A DNA stretch of 12,403 nt, taken from contig JBHHZP010000101.1 in assembly GCA_046758085.1 (NCBI GenBank), positions 1-12,403 on the forward strand, written 5' to 3'. This document shows positions 1 to 6,227 of the stretch, one piece after another. Below the pieces are notes generated by a model. The model was not told the DNA's origin, did no database searches, and was given only the letters and a program-made list of their open reading frames with translations. The stretch's first letter is position 1. Each line of letters begins with the position of its first letter. The DNA is from VRUB01 sp046758085 (GTDB lineage Bacteria; Pseudomonadota; Gammaproteobacteria; Acidiferrobacterales; SPGG2). The translations under genes were made by a program, and so were the position numbers.

Positions 1-705
1 CGCGTCCTGCTCGCATGCCAGCCGGAACTGCAGCGGCTGCTCGGGTCGTCGCTCGATATCGACGCCGTGGTCGGCGACCCTAACGAACTGCCTGCAGATG
101 TCGGTTTCGACTTACACATGCCGATGCTGAGCCTGGCGGGCCTGTTCGACACCCGGGCGGACACCATACCCCGCAATGTTCCGTACCTGAAGGTGGATCC
201 TGCGCTGATGCAGGCGTGGACGGACCGTGCGCCACAGGGGGCATACAAGGTTGGAATTTGCTGGGCGGGCCGATCCACGCCGCGCAACCGGCACAGGACG
301 TGCTCGCTCGATGCGTTTGCGCCGCTTGCGCGTGTCCCGGGTGTTACCTTTTATAGCCTGCAGAAAGGGCCGGCCGCGACTGAGGCCGCCCATCCTCCGG
401 ATGACCTGGAGCTTATCGATTACTCGAGCGAGCTCCAGGACTTTGCTGACACCGCGGCGTTGATCGCTAACCTTGATCTCGTGATAACGATAGACACCGC
501 CGTCGCGCACCTCAGCGGGGCCCTGGGCCGTCCGGTTTGGACGCTGCTTTCGTATGCGCCCGCGTGGTCCTACCTCCTCGGGCGCGATGACAGTCTCTGG
601 TACCCGACCATGCGCCTGTTCCGTCAGCCCGCAATCGGGGATTGGGAGAGCCTGATGGAACAGGCAGCCACGGCATTGATATCGGTCGTATCGAGTAAGC
701 GGTAA
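1..705 (+). CDS. Glycosyltransferase, TPR/GT9-41-like, C-terminal part (5' end outside the window)
   Basis: The frame is open from the first base and ends at TAA 703-705, so the gene starts upstream of the window. The GTG at 67 is an internal codon, not a credible start: the codons before it already match the family. The visible 234 codons resemble the catalytic region at the C-terminus of bacterial TPR-containing glycosyltransferases (Glyco_transf_9 / O-GlcNAc-transferase-like fold). Landmarks are YKVGICWAGR near codons 82-91, FYSLQKGP near 117-124, DFADTAALIANLDLVITIDT near 147-166, AVAHLSGALGRPVW near 167-180, and WYPTMRLFRQ near 200-209. In this family such motifs form the nucleotide-sugar site. 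The TPR half expected at the N-terminus is not visible. The acceptor (protein, glycan or lipid) cannot be told. It converges on the oxidoreductase gene across a 73-bp AT-rich gap. Confidence 0.88.
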   Translation, partial: RVLLACQPELQRLLGSSLDIDAVVGDPNELPADVGFDLHMPMLSLAGLFDTRADTIPRNVPYLKVDPALMQAWTDRAPQGAYKVGICWAGRSTPRNRHRTCSLDAFAPLARVPGVTFYSLQKGPAATEAAHPPDDLELIDYSSELQDFADTAALIANLDLVITIDTAVAHLSGALGRPVWTLLSYAPAWSYLLGRDDSLWYPTMRLFRQPAIGDWESLMEQAATALISVVSSKR

Positions 706-752
706 CGGCACATGGAAAGGTATTTTTATTTTGAACTATACAATTGTTTTTA

Positions 753-768
753 TCTTTGCGTCTTTGCG
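753..768. repeat. Tandem octamer TCTTTGCG x2 in a convergent intergenic gap
   Basis: Two perfect head-to-tail copies of TCTTTGCG (753-760 and 761-768) lie between the stops of the glycosyltransferase (705) and the minus-strand oxidoreductase (779). The flanking DNA, about 715-780, is markedly AT-rich compared with the genes, with several T-runs. No stable GC-rich hairpin is seen, so I do not call a terminator. The repeat may be a remnant of a dispersed intergenic element; one window cannot show that. Confidence 0.5.
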
Positions 769-778
769 TTGGATGTTT

Positions 779-3223
779 TTAGCTCTTGATACGTCCCATC
801 TTGGGATCGTAGAGCGGACCGACGTGTAACTGGCACGCAACGCGGTCGGTCGCGACCTCCAGCTCGTAGCGGCCCTGCTCGAGATAGGCCCGGTCTACAC
901 CGTCGGCGTTGCGCACATAGCCGTAACCGATATTCTGCCGCACGGTATAACCCCAGCCGGCGCTGGTGAGCCATCCGACCCGCTGCCCATTGCGGTAAAT
1001 CGTCTCTCGCCCGAGCAGCACGATATCGGCTTCCTTCACCGAAAAGCAAGCTAGCCTCTTGCTGACGCCACCACCGCGCTGTGCCTCGAGCGCCTCGCGG
1101 CCCTGGAATGGCGTAGCGGTATTGAGCTTCACCGCCCACCCGAGCCCGGCCTCGATCGGCGTATAGTCGGGACTGATGTCAGCGCCCCAGGCGCGATAAC
1201 CTTTTTCGAGCCGCAGCGACTCGATTGCGCGGTAACCGGCATTGGCGATACCAAAACTGCTCCCCGCCTGCATGAGCTGCTCATAGACCTCGGCAGCTCG
1301 CTCGGTCGGCACATGCAACTCCCAGCCGAGCTCGCCGACGTAGGTAATCCGTAGCGCACGCACGGGAATACCCGCGATGCGGATCTCCTTGACCGTCGCA
1401 AATGGAAATGCATAGTTGGAAACATCATCGGCGGTGATCTGTTGGAGCACATCGCGTGCCCGTGGTCCCATGAGCGACAGCGTGGCGACGGCGGATGTAA
1501 TATCGACCAGTTGCGTCTTTGCCTCTTGCGGCAGGTTGCGCACGATCCACGAGAAGTCGTGCGTCACGAAGCCGGTGCCGGTGACGATGTAGTAGCGATC
1601 CTCGGCCAGGCGCGCCACCGTCAGGTCGCATTCGATGCCGCCATGGCGATTCAACAGCTGCGTGTAGATGAGCTTGCCTACCGGCTTTGCGACATCGTTG
1701 GCACAGATCCACGACAATGCGGCCTCGGCATCGGGACCTGTGAGGAGAAACTTTGCAAACGAGCTCGCATCGAATAGCGCCACCCGTTCGCGACAGGCCT
1801 TGTGCTCCTCGCCCACCGGCTCGAACCAGTTTTGTCGCCCGAAGGAGTACTCATCCTTCGGTTCTGTTCCGGCGGGCGCGAACCAGTTCGCTCGCTCCCA
1901 ACCCATCTTCGAACCGAAGCAGGCGCCTTGTGCCTTGAGCCGTTCATACAGCGGGGAGACCCGCAGCGGCCGTGCGCTGTCGTGTTCCTCGTGGGGCCAG
2001 GCGATCGTGTAGTGCTTGCCGTAAAGTTCGAGCGTGCGCGCCCGCACCCAGCTGTCATCGGCGTGATGGCGCCCGAATCGGCGCACGTCCACCGGCCACA
2101 GATCAAACGGTGGTTCGTCGCCGGCGATCCACTCCGCGAGCGCGCGACCGGCACCGCCCCCGCTTGCTATGCCAAAGGCGTTGAACCCGCAGCCCAGGAA
2201 AAAGCCCTGTACTTCCGGCGCTTCCCCGAGGATGAAATTCCCGTCCGGGGTGAAGGCCTCGGGGCCGTTAATAAGCTGCTTGATACCGGCATGCTCGAGC
2301 GCGGGCACACGCACGAGCGCCTGCTCCATGAGCGGCTCGAAATGATCCCAGTCGGAATCGAGCAGCGTGAAATGGAAGTTTGCAGGGATGCCGTCGAATA
2401 CCCACGGCATGGGGTTGTGCTCGTAACCGCCCATCACCAGGCCTCCGACCTCTTCCTTGAAGTAGATTAACCGGTCGGGATCCCTGAGCGTGGGCAGATC
2501 ACGTGGCACACCTTCGATCGCCTCGGTCACGAGATATTGATGTTGGATAGATTGCACCGGCACGGTGATGCCAGCAAGGCGGCCGACCTCCTTGGCCCAC
2601 TGGCCGGCACAGTTCACCACGATCTCGCAATGAACGTTGCCCAGGTCCGTAGACACGCCGGCCACATGACCATTCTTGTTGTGGATGGCTGTCACCGCGC
2701 AGTCCTCGATGATCCGCACGCCGCCCTGGCGCGCGCCCTTGGCCAGCGCCTGTGTGATGTCCGACGGATTGGCCTGACCGTCCGTAGGCAGGTACGCGGC
2801 ACCGACCACATCCGCGATGTCCATCAGCGGCCATAGCTCCTGCGCCTCCGCCGGGCTCAGCAACTCCATCTCGAGCCCGAAGCTGTGAGCGGTGGTAGCC
2901 TGGCGCTTAAGCTCGGTCATGCGTGCCTCATTACAGGCGAGGCGCAAGCCGCCGACCATTTTCCAGCCGCTCGCCTGGCCGGTCTCCTGCTCCAGCCGGT
3001 CGTAGAGCTCCACACTGTTCTTTAGCAGCTGCGTGATGTTGGCATTCGTGCGCAGTTGCCCCACCAGACCCGCCGCATGGAAGGTCGAGCCGCTGGTGAG
3101 CTTCTTGCGCTCGAGCAGTACCACGTCCCCCCAGCCCAGCCTCGCCAGGTGGTACGCCGTGCTGCATCCGATGATGCCGCCACCAATGATGACGGCACGA
3201 GCTTGGGTTGGAAATGAGGCCAT
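779..3223 (-). CDS. FAD-dependent oxidoreductase with GcvT domains (dimethylglycine/sarcosine dehydrogenase type)
   Basis: An 814-residue enzyme of the DMGDH/sarcosine dehydrogenase family, probably cytoplasmic. The family oxidises N-methyl amines and passes the methyl carbon to tetrahydrofolate. The N-terminal half is a DAO-type FAD domain: GGGIIG at residues 14-19, ribose-binding Glu near 38 (LLERKKL), and SGSTFHAAGLVG near 44-55. His49 there aligns with the His that carries covalent FAD in characterised DMGDH. A middle region (HQYLVTE near 228) is followed by the GcvT fold from about residue 420, with GGIECDLTV near 528 (conserved Asp) and YVGELGWELH near 628, then a GcvT C-terminal barrel. 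I chose ATG 3223 over GTG 3262 because the longer form overlaps the upstream small gene, while ATG 3223 has the G-rich SD at 3234-3243. It is the last gene of the cluster. The true substrate (dimethylglycine, sarcosine, methylaminobutyrate or other) is not determinable. Confidence 0.93.
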   Translation of the reverse strand: MASFPTQARAVIIGGGIIGCSTAYHLARLGWGDVVLLERKKLTSGSTFHAAGLVGQLRTNANITQLLKNSVELYDRLEQETGQASGWKMVGGLRLACNEARMTELKRQATTAHSFGLEMELLSPAEAQELWPLMDIADVVGAAYLPTDGQANPSDITQALAKGARQGGVRIIEDCAVTAIHNKNGHVAGVSTDLGNVHCEIVVNCAGQWAKEVGRLAGITVPVQSIQHQYLVTEAIEGVPRDLPTLRDPDRLIYFKEEVGGLVMGGYEHNPMPWVFDGIPANFHFTLLDSDWDHFEPLMEQALVRVPALEHAGIKQLINGPEAFTPDGNFILGEAPEVQGFFLGCGFNAFGIASGGGAGRALAEWIAGDEPPFDLWPVDVRRFGRHHADDSWVRARTLELYGKHYTIAWPHEEHDSARPLRVSPLYERLKAQGACFGSKMGWERANWFAPAGTEPKDEYSFGRQNWFEPVGEEHKACRERVALFDASSFAKFLLTGPDAEAALSWICANDVAKPVGKLIYTQLLNRHGGIECDLTVARLAEDRYYIVTGTGFVTHDFSWIVRNLPQEAKTQLVDITSAVATLSLMGPRARDVLQQITADDVSNYAFPFATVKEIRIAGIPVRALRITYVGELGWELHVPTERAAEVYEQLMQAGSSFGIANAGYRAIESLRLEKGYRAWGADISPDYTPIEAGLGWAVKLNTATPFQGREALEAQRGGGVSKRLACFSVKEADIVLLGRETIYRNGQRVGWLTSAGWGYTVRQNIGYGYVRNADGVDRAYLEQGRYELEVATDRVACQLHVGPLYDPKMGRIKS

Positions 3224-3228
3224 AGCGT

Positions 3229-3351
3229 TTATGCCCCCCACCTGTTCTGAAACTCGGCCCACGAGCCTTCGAAGCGGCGGCGGTTCTCGTCGGTGTCGGC
3301 GCCGTAGTCGAAGTCGAGCGTGAAATGAATTTCCGACGCCTCTGTACTCAT
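3229..3351 (-). CDS. Small acidic 40-residue protein, unknown function
   Basis: The ORF runs from ATG 3351 to TAA 3229 and ends five bases before the oxidoreductase ATG. The sequence begins MSTEASEIHFTLDFDYG and ends FEGSWAEFQNRWGA. It holds 9 Asp/Glu, an RRR patch at 24-26 and two Trp near the C-terminus, with no signal peptide or membrane segment. Three things support coding: a good SD (GAGGTAAGGG at 3359-3368, 7 nt from the ATG), G or C at the third position in 31 of 39 codons after the ATG (my count), and tight packing within a same-strand cluster. Its last codons contain the SD of the oxidoreductase, so translation is probably coupled. A reading from an upstream start near 3414 is possible but lacks this SD. 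I recognise no family. It could be a small subunit or partner of the oxidoreductase, or a leader ORF controlling its translation. Confidence 0.68.
   Translation of the reverse strand: MSTEASEIHFTLDFDYGADTDENRRRFEGSWAEFQNRWGA
3234..3243 (-). promoter_or_regulatory. Shine-Dalgarno of the FAD/GcvT oxidoreductase, inside the small gene
   Basis: Minus-strand AGGTGGGGGG lies 10 nt before ATG 3223 and overlaps the last codons of the 40-residue ORF. It decides the start of the oxidoreductase and implies that ribosomes finishing the small gene would open or re-initiate at this site. Confidence 0.6.
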
Positions 3352-3431
3352 GCCCACGCCCTTACCTCGATCGCGGTGCTGCGATACGATGAAATGAGCT
3401 TGCGCACAATGCATCCGCTATGCACGCATCG

Positions 3432-3815
3432 TCACGCTGGCTTCTCGCCCCCGCGGGGACCGTAAAAAACCACCCATGTAGCAAAGTCGTCGCTGAAGTC
3501 TTCGAATCGGTGAACCTGGCCTGCAGGTGTGAACAGCACATCACCGGGACCGAACGGCACGCGGTCATCGCCGTTGACGAACATTCCCGAGCCCGAGGCG
3601 ATGACGTAGACCTCGTCCTGATCATGCGGTTGCTGCGGGTCTGTGCCCTTCGGAGCATAGTACCGCACCGCCAGGCTGCCATGGCGCATCAACAGTGCCG
3701 AGCGCCCCCCCTGTGGAATCGGTGCAGCGCTCGCTTCCTTGATAGTTGCGCGCCACGGATGGGCGCCAGCCCACATGCTTGGAAACTCATCGTTCACGGG
3801 ATCGTCCTCGCGCAT
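3432..3815 (-). CDS. Single-domain cupin protein
   Basis: A 127-residue cytosolic protein with one cupin_2-type beta-barrel. Motif 1 is QPHDQDEVYVIASGSG near residues 62-77, and motif 2 is FGPGDVLFTPAGQVHRF near 88-104. By family alignment the metal ligands would be residue 62, His64, Glu68 and His102. The usual HxH pair of motif 1 reads Q62-P-H64, so the first His is replaced by Gln. Start ATG 3815 has AAGGA about 12 nt upstream, and the stop is TGA 3432. It lies third in the cluster, 98 bp after the SDR and 80 bp before the small gene. Such stand-alone cupins may be isomerases, dioxygenases, small-molecule binding proteins or regulators. In this neighbourhood it could act on, or sense, a pathway intermediate, but nothing visible settles this. 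Confidence 0.88.
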   Translation of the reverse strand: MREDDPVNDEFPSMWAGAHPWRATIKEASAAPIPQGGRSALLMRHGSLAVRYYAPKGTDPQQPHDQDEVYVIASGSGMFVNGDDRVPFGPGDVLFTPAGQVHRFEDFSDDFATWVVFYGPRGGEKPA

Positions 3816-3913
3816 TCGTGAAGGTAGTCCTTAGAGTACGAACCCTGTGACAGCGAGGCAAGCGACGGGTGCATCTGCACGGGTCAGCGCGATTAGTTGA
3901 ATTAGGGCGGGTA

Positions 3914-4663
3914 CTAACGCCCGCCGGAGATGGGCAATACTGCACCCGTGATGTAGGCCGGTGCCTCGGTGATCAACCACAAGATAGTCTGCGCGACTTC
4001 CACGGCCGTGGCGGCGCGCTTCATGGGGATCTGCGGAATATGACGGGCGGGGCGGCCGGGCTCGCCGGCGCGCGCATGCAGCTCTGTGTCGGTCAGACCG
4101 GGTGCTACCGCATTGACGCGAATACCGTCTTCGGCAACCTCGCGCGCGAGACCCTGGGTGAATACATCGATCGCCGCCTTGGAGGCGGCATAATCCACCC
4201 AGTCGTTGGGGCTGCCTAGCCGTGTGGCCGTCGAAGAGACATTAACGATATGGCCGCCGCGCCCACCATGTCGTGTCGACATGTGCCTTATGGCCTCGCG
4301 TGCGCACAGGATGGAACCGATCACGTTGATGTTGAACACGTCGTGCAGTGTTTGCGCCTCGACGTCCTTGACGCGCCGCCCGGCGGGCCCGGAAAAACCG
4401 GCGTTGTTGACTAGTGCCGCCACGGGGCCGAGCTCGCTGACAGTAGTCTCGAACAATTCCACGACATCGTGCTCGCGCGACACATCGCCTTGCACTACGA
4501 TTGCCCGACCGCCCGCCACCTCGATATCCTTCGCCACCGCTGTGGCGTCGCTTGCGCTGTCGCGATGGTTGACGCACACGGCGAAGCCCCTTGCGCCGGC
4601 AGCACGCGCGGTCGCGGCACCAATGCCGCGACTCGCCCCCGTAATGATTACGACTTCGGACAT
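3914..4663 (-). CDS. Short-chain dehydrogenase/reductase (YgfF-like)
   Basis: A 249-residue classical SDR, the usual length. The Rossmann cofactor loop TGASRGIG is at 8-15, NNAG at 86-89, and the structural Asn is in NINVIG near 111-116. The catalytic set is Ser144 (NVSS), Tyr158 and Lys162 (YAASK). The Ser-Tyr spacing is one residue longer than in FabG-type enzymes, and the same RLGSP insertion and the TELHA-GEPGR segment are what I recall from E. coli YgfF, an uncharacterised relative. No acidic residue directly follows beta-2 (VNHRDSA near 31-37), so NADP may be preferred; this is an inference. Start ATG 4663 has GAGG 11 nt upstream, and the stop is TAG 3914. It lies second in the cluster and may oxidise or reduce the carbonyl or alcohol that links the aminotransferase and oxidoreductase steps. 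Confidence 0.92.
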   Translation of the reverse strand: MSEVVIITGASRGIGAATARAAGARGFAVCVNHRDSASDATAVAKDIEVAGGRAIVVQGDVSREHDVVELFETTVSELGPVAALVNNAGFSGPAGRRVKDVEAQTLHDVFNINVIGSILCAREAIRHMSTRHGGRGGHIVNVSSTATRLGSPNDWVDYAASKAAIDVFTQGLAREVAEDGIRVNAVAPGLTDTELHARAGEPGRPARHIPQIPMKRAATAVEVAQTILWLITEAPAYITGAVLPISGGR

Positions 4664-4744
4664 TTATCGCCCACCTCGCGCAATTGTCGATAAGAGCGTC
4701 GACGAAAAGACTGCGCCAGCCGTCTCAAACTGACTGGAGCGGCG

Positions 4745-6019
4745 TTAACGCGCCTCCATCAGCGCATCGTCGAACCGATCCAGAAAGGCATCGCATACTG
4801 TTTCGTCATGCGCGATCGAAAGGTAAAGCTTGGTACCCATGGGATTGAGAAATACACCACGTTTGAACAAACCCAGCATCACAGCGCGCCCGCGTTCCTT
4901 GTCTGCGCGTTGCGTTGACCGGTAGTCGCGCACCGGTTCGCCGGAAAACACCACCTGCGCCAGCGGCCCGTCGCCGATTACCTGGCCAGTGATTTCGTGC
5001 CCCGTGAGGATGCGTCGCATACCATTGCGCAGGTAGTGACCCAGAGCATGCAGTCGATCGTAAACCCCCTGTTGCGACAGCACCGAGAGCGCAGCGCGCG
5101 CGGCCGCGGTCGAGATCGGGTTACCCCCGAGGGTGGAGGCGACCCAGACGTAGTGCTCGTCGCCCAGGCGATCCTCGCGCACGATGTCCATGATGTCGGC
5201 GCGGCCGCCGAACGCACCGATCGGGTAGCCGCCCCCGAGCGCCTTGCCGTAAGCCACCAGATCGGGTACCACGCCGTAATACTCCTGTGCGCCGCCGTAA
5301 GCGAGACGAAAGCCCGTCACGACCTCGTCGAATATGAGCAGTACTTCGTACTCGCGCGTCAGCGCCCGCAGACCTTGGAGAAAGCCCGGCTCGGGCGGTG
5401 TGCAGCGCTGCAGCGGCTCGACGATGATTCCTGCCAGCTCACGTGCATGCTCGACCACGATCTGGCGCGTTTGCGCGAGGTCGTTGAACGGGGCGACCAG
5501 TATGTCCCGTTTGGCAGTATGCCTGACATCGGCGCTAGTCGGGTCGGGCTCGGGGAAATCCGGCGGGTGCGCCGGGAACAAGCTGGTGACACCAATGTCA
5601 TGGGCGCCATGATAGGCGCCCTCGAACTTGAGCATTTTCGGCCGTTCCGTGAACGCCCGCGCCAGGCGCTGGCAGTACAGGGTGGCCTCGGTGCCTGAGG
5701 CGCAGAAGCGCAACGCATCGCACGCCGGGCTCAAGCGGATGATCTCCTCGGCCAGCAGCAGCGCATTCTCGTTGATATAGGCGAAGTTCGAACCGAGTGG
5801 AGCCTGATCCGTTACTGCGTCCACGACGTCGGGGTGGGCGTGGCCGACAAGCACCGAGCCCCAGCCGATCGAGAAATCGAGGAAACGCCGGCCATCGCTG
5901 TCCCACAGTTCGCAGCCCTTACCGTTGGTAATGACCATGGCGAGCTCGGGTGGCAAGTTGAACTCGCCATTGGAGCCCGCAGGAAAAACAGTGAGCGAGC
6001 GTTCTCGCAAGTAACTCAT
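4745..6019 (-). CDS. Class-III PLP aminotransferase (glutamate-1-semialdehyde aminomutase-like)
   Basis: A 424-residue fold-type I PLP enzyme. SGTEA at 108-112 binds the PLP phosphate, the aromatic stacking motif is YHG at 136-138, Asp231 (IFDEVVTGFR) contacts the pyridine nitrogen, and Lys259 (AYGKALGGGYPIGAFGG) forms the Schiff base. The overall pattern is closer to the HemL branch than to ornithine or GABA aminotransferases. A housekeeping HemL role is unlikely, because the gene sits in a catabolic-looking cluster and the N-terminus diverges from the HemL consensus. It probably acts as an aminotransferase or aminomutase on a small amino acid or amine; the substrate is unknown. Start ATG 6019 has AGGAA (6031-6035) 11 nt upstream, and the stop is TAA 4745. 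It is the first gene of the cluster and lies directly downstream of a 25-bp palindrome. The gap to the SDR is 81 bp. Confidence 0.92.
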   Translation of the reverse strand: MSYLRERSLTVFPAGSNGEFNLPPELAMVITNGKGCELWDSDGRRFLDFSIGWGSVLVGHAHPDVVDAVTDQAPLGSNFAYINENALLLAEEIIRLSPACDALRFCASGTEATLYCQRLARAFTERPKMLKFEGAYHGAHDIGVTSLFPAHPPDFPEPDPTSADVRHTAKRDILVAPFNDLAQTRQIVVEHARELAGIIVEPLQRCTPPEPGFLQGLRALTREYEVLLIFDEVVTGFRLAYGGAQEYYGVVPDLVAYGKALGGGYPIGAFGGRADIMDIVREDRLGDEHYVWVASTLGGNPISTAAARAALSVLSQQGVYDRLHALGHYLRNGMRRILTGHEITGQVIGDGPLAQVVFSGEPVRDYRSTQRADKERGRAVMLGLFKRGVFLNPMGTKLYLSIAHDETVCDAFLDRFDDALMEAR

Positions 6020-6227
6020 GGATTTCGTTATTCCTGAGCTAATAGCACTAAGTGCTCGTAGCGGACCGCGACACAGGGCCGCTTACGGCAGGCACCGCAA
6101 TGATTGGTTATCATAGTACCCTTTATTCTCCCCGGCGGGCCAAGCCCTGACTTTAGGGCAGTCGCATTATAGAGACAAGACCGACTATTTACTCCCAAAC
6201 CAAATATAACAGTGCAAAGGATGGAAA
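6020..6227. promoter_or_regulatory. Divergent control region between the aminotransferase cluster and the AsmA gene
   Basis: A 208-bp non-coding gap between divergent starts, so it should hold promoters for both units. On the minus strand a perfect TATAAT is present (plus ATTATA 6166-6171), but no good -35 lies at 16-18 bp. It would give a leader of roughly 140 nt. On the plus strand CTGACT (6147-6152) and TATAGA (6169-6174), spaced 16 bp, form a weak sigma-70-like pair for the AsmA gene. A small dyad, GCCCT-N6-AGGGC (6144-6159), overlaps that -35. The AsmA SD is AAGGA at 6217-6221. The promoter assignments are tentative. Confidence 0.4.
6038..6062. promoter_or_regulatory. 25-bp interrupted palindrome, candidate operator or leader hairpin
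   Basis: The arms are GCTA-at-AGCACT, a central A (6050), then AGTGCT-cg-TAGC. Ten of twelve arm positions pair symmetrically about 6050. It ends 18 bp before the aminotransferase ATG and abuts its SD (AGGAA). Symmetry and position fit a dimeric repressor or activator site, or a 5' leader hairpin near the SD. No regulator gene is in the window, and I cannot assign it to a regulator family. Confidence 0.45.

Noticed and set aside
1..705. GTG 67 as a true start of the glycosyltransferase
   Set aside because: The frame is open to base 1, and the codons before 67 already match the family, so the gene is truncated by the window rather than starting here.
3224..3262. GTG 3262 as the start of the oxidoreductase (13 extra residues)
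   Set aside because: It overlaps the well-supported small gene, and the ATG at 3223 has the G-rich SD at 3234-3243 and places the FAD GxGxxG motif at the usual distance from the N-terminus.
4742..4751. Perfect 10-bp palindrome GCGTTAACGC at the aminotransferase stop codon
   Set aside because: Ten-base palindromes are expected about a dozen times in a window this size, and this one mostly lies within coding sequence and the stop codon.
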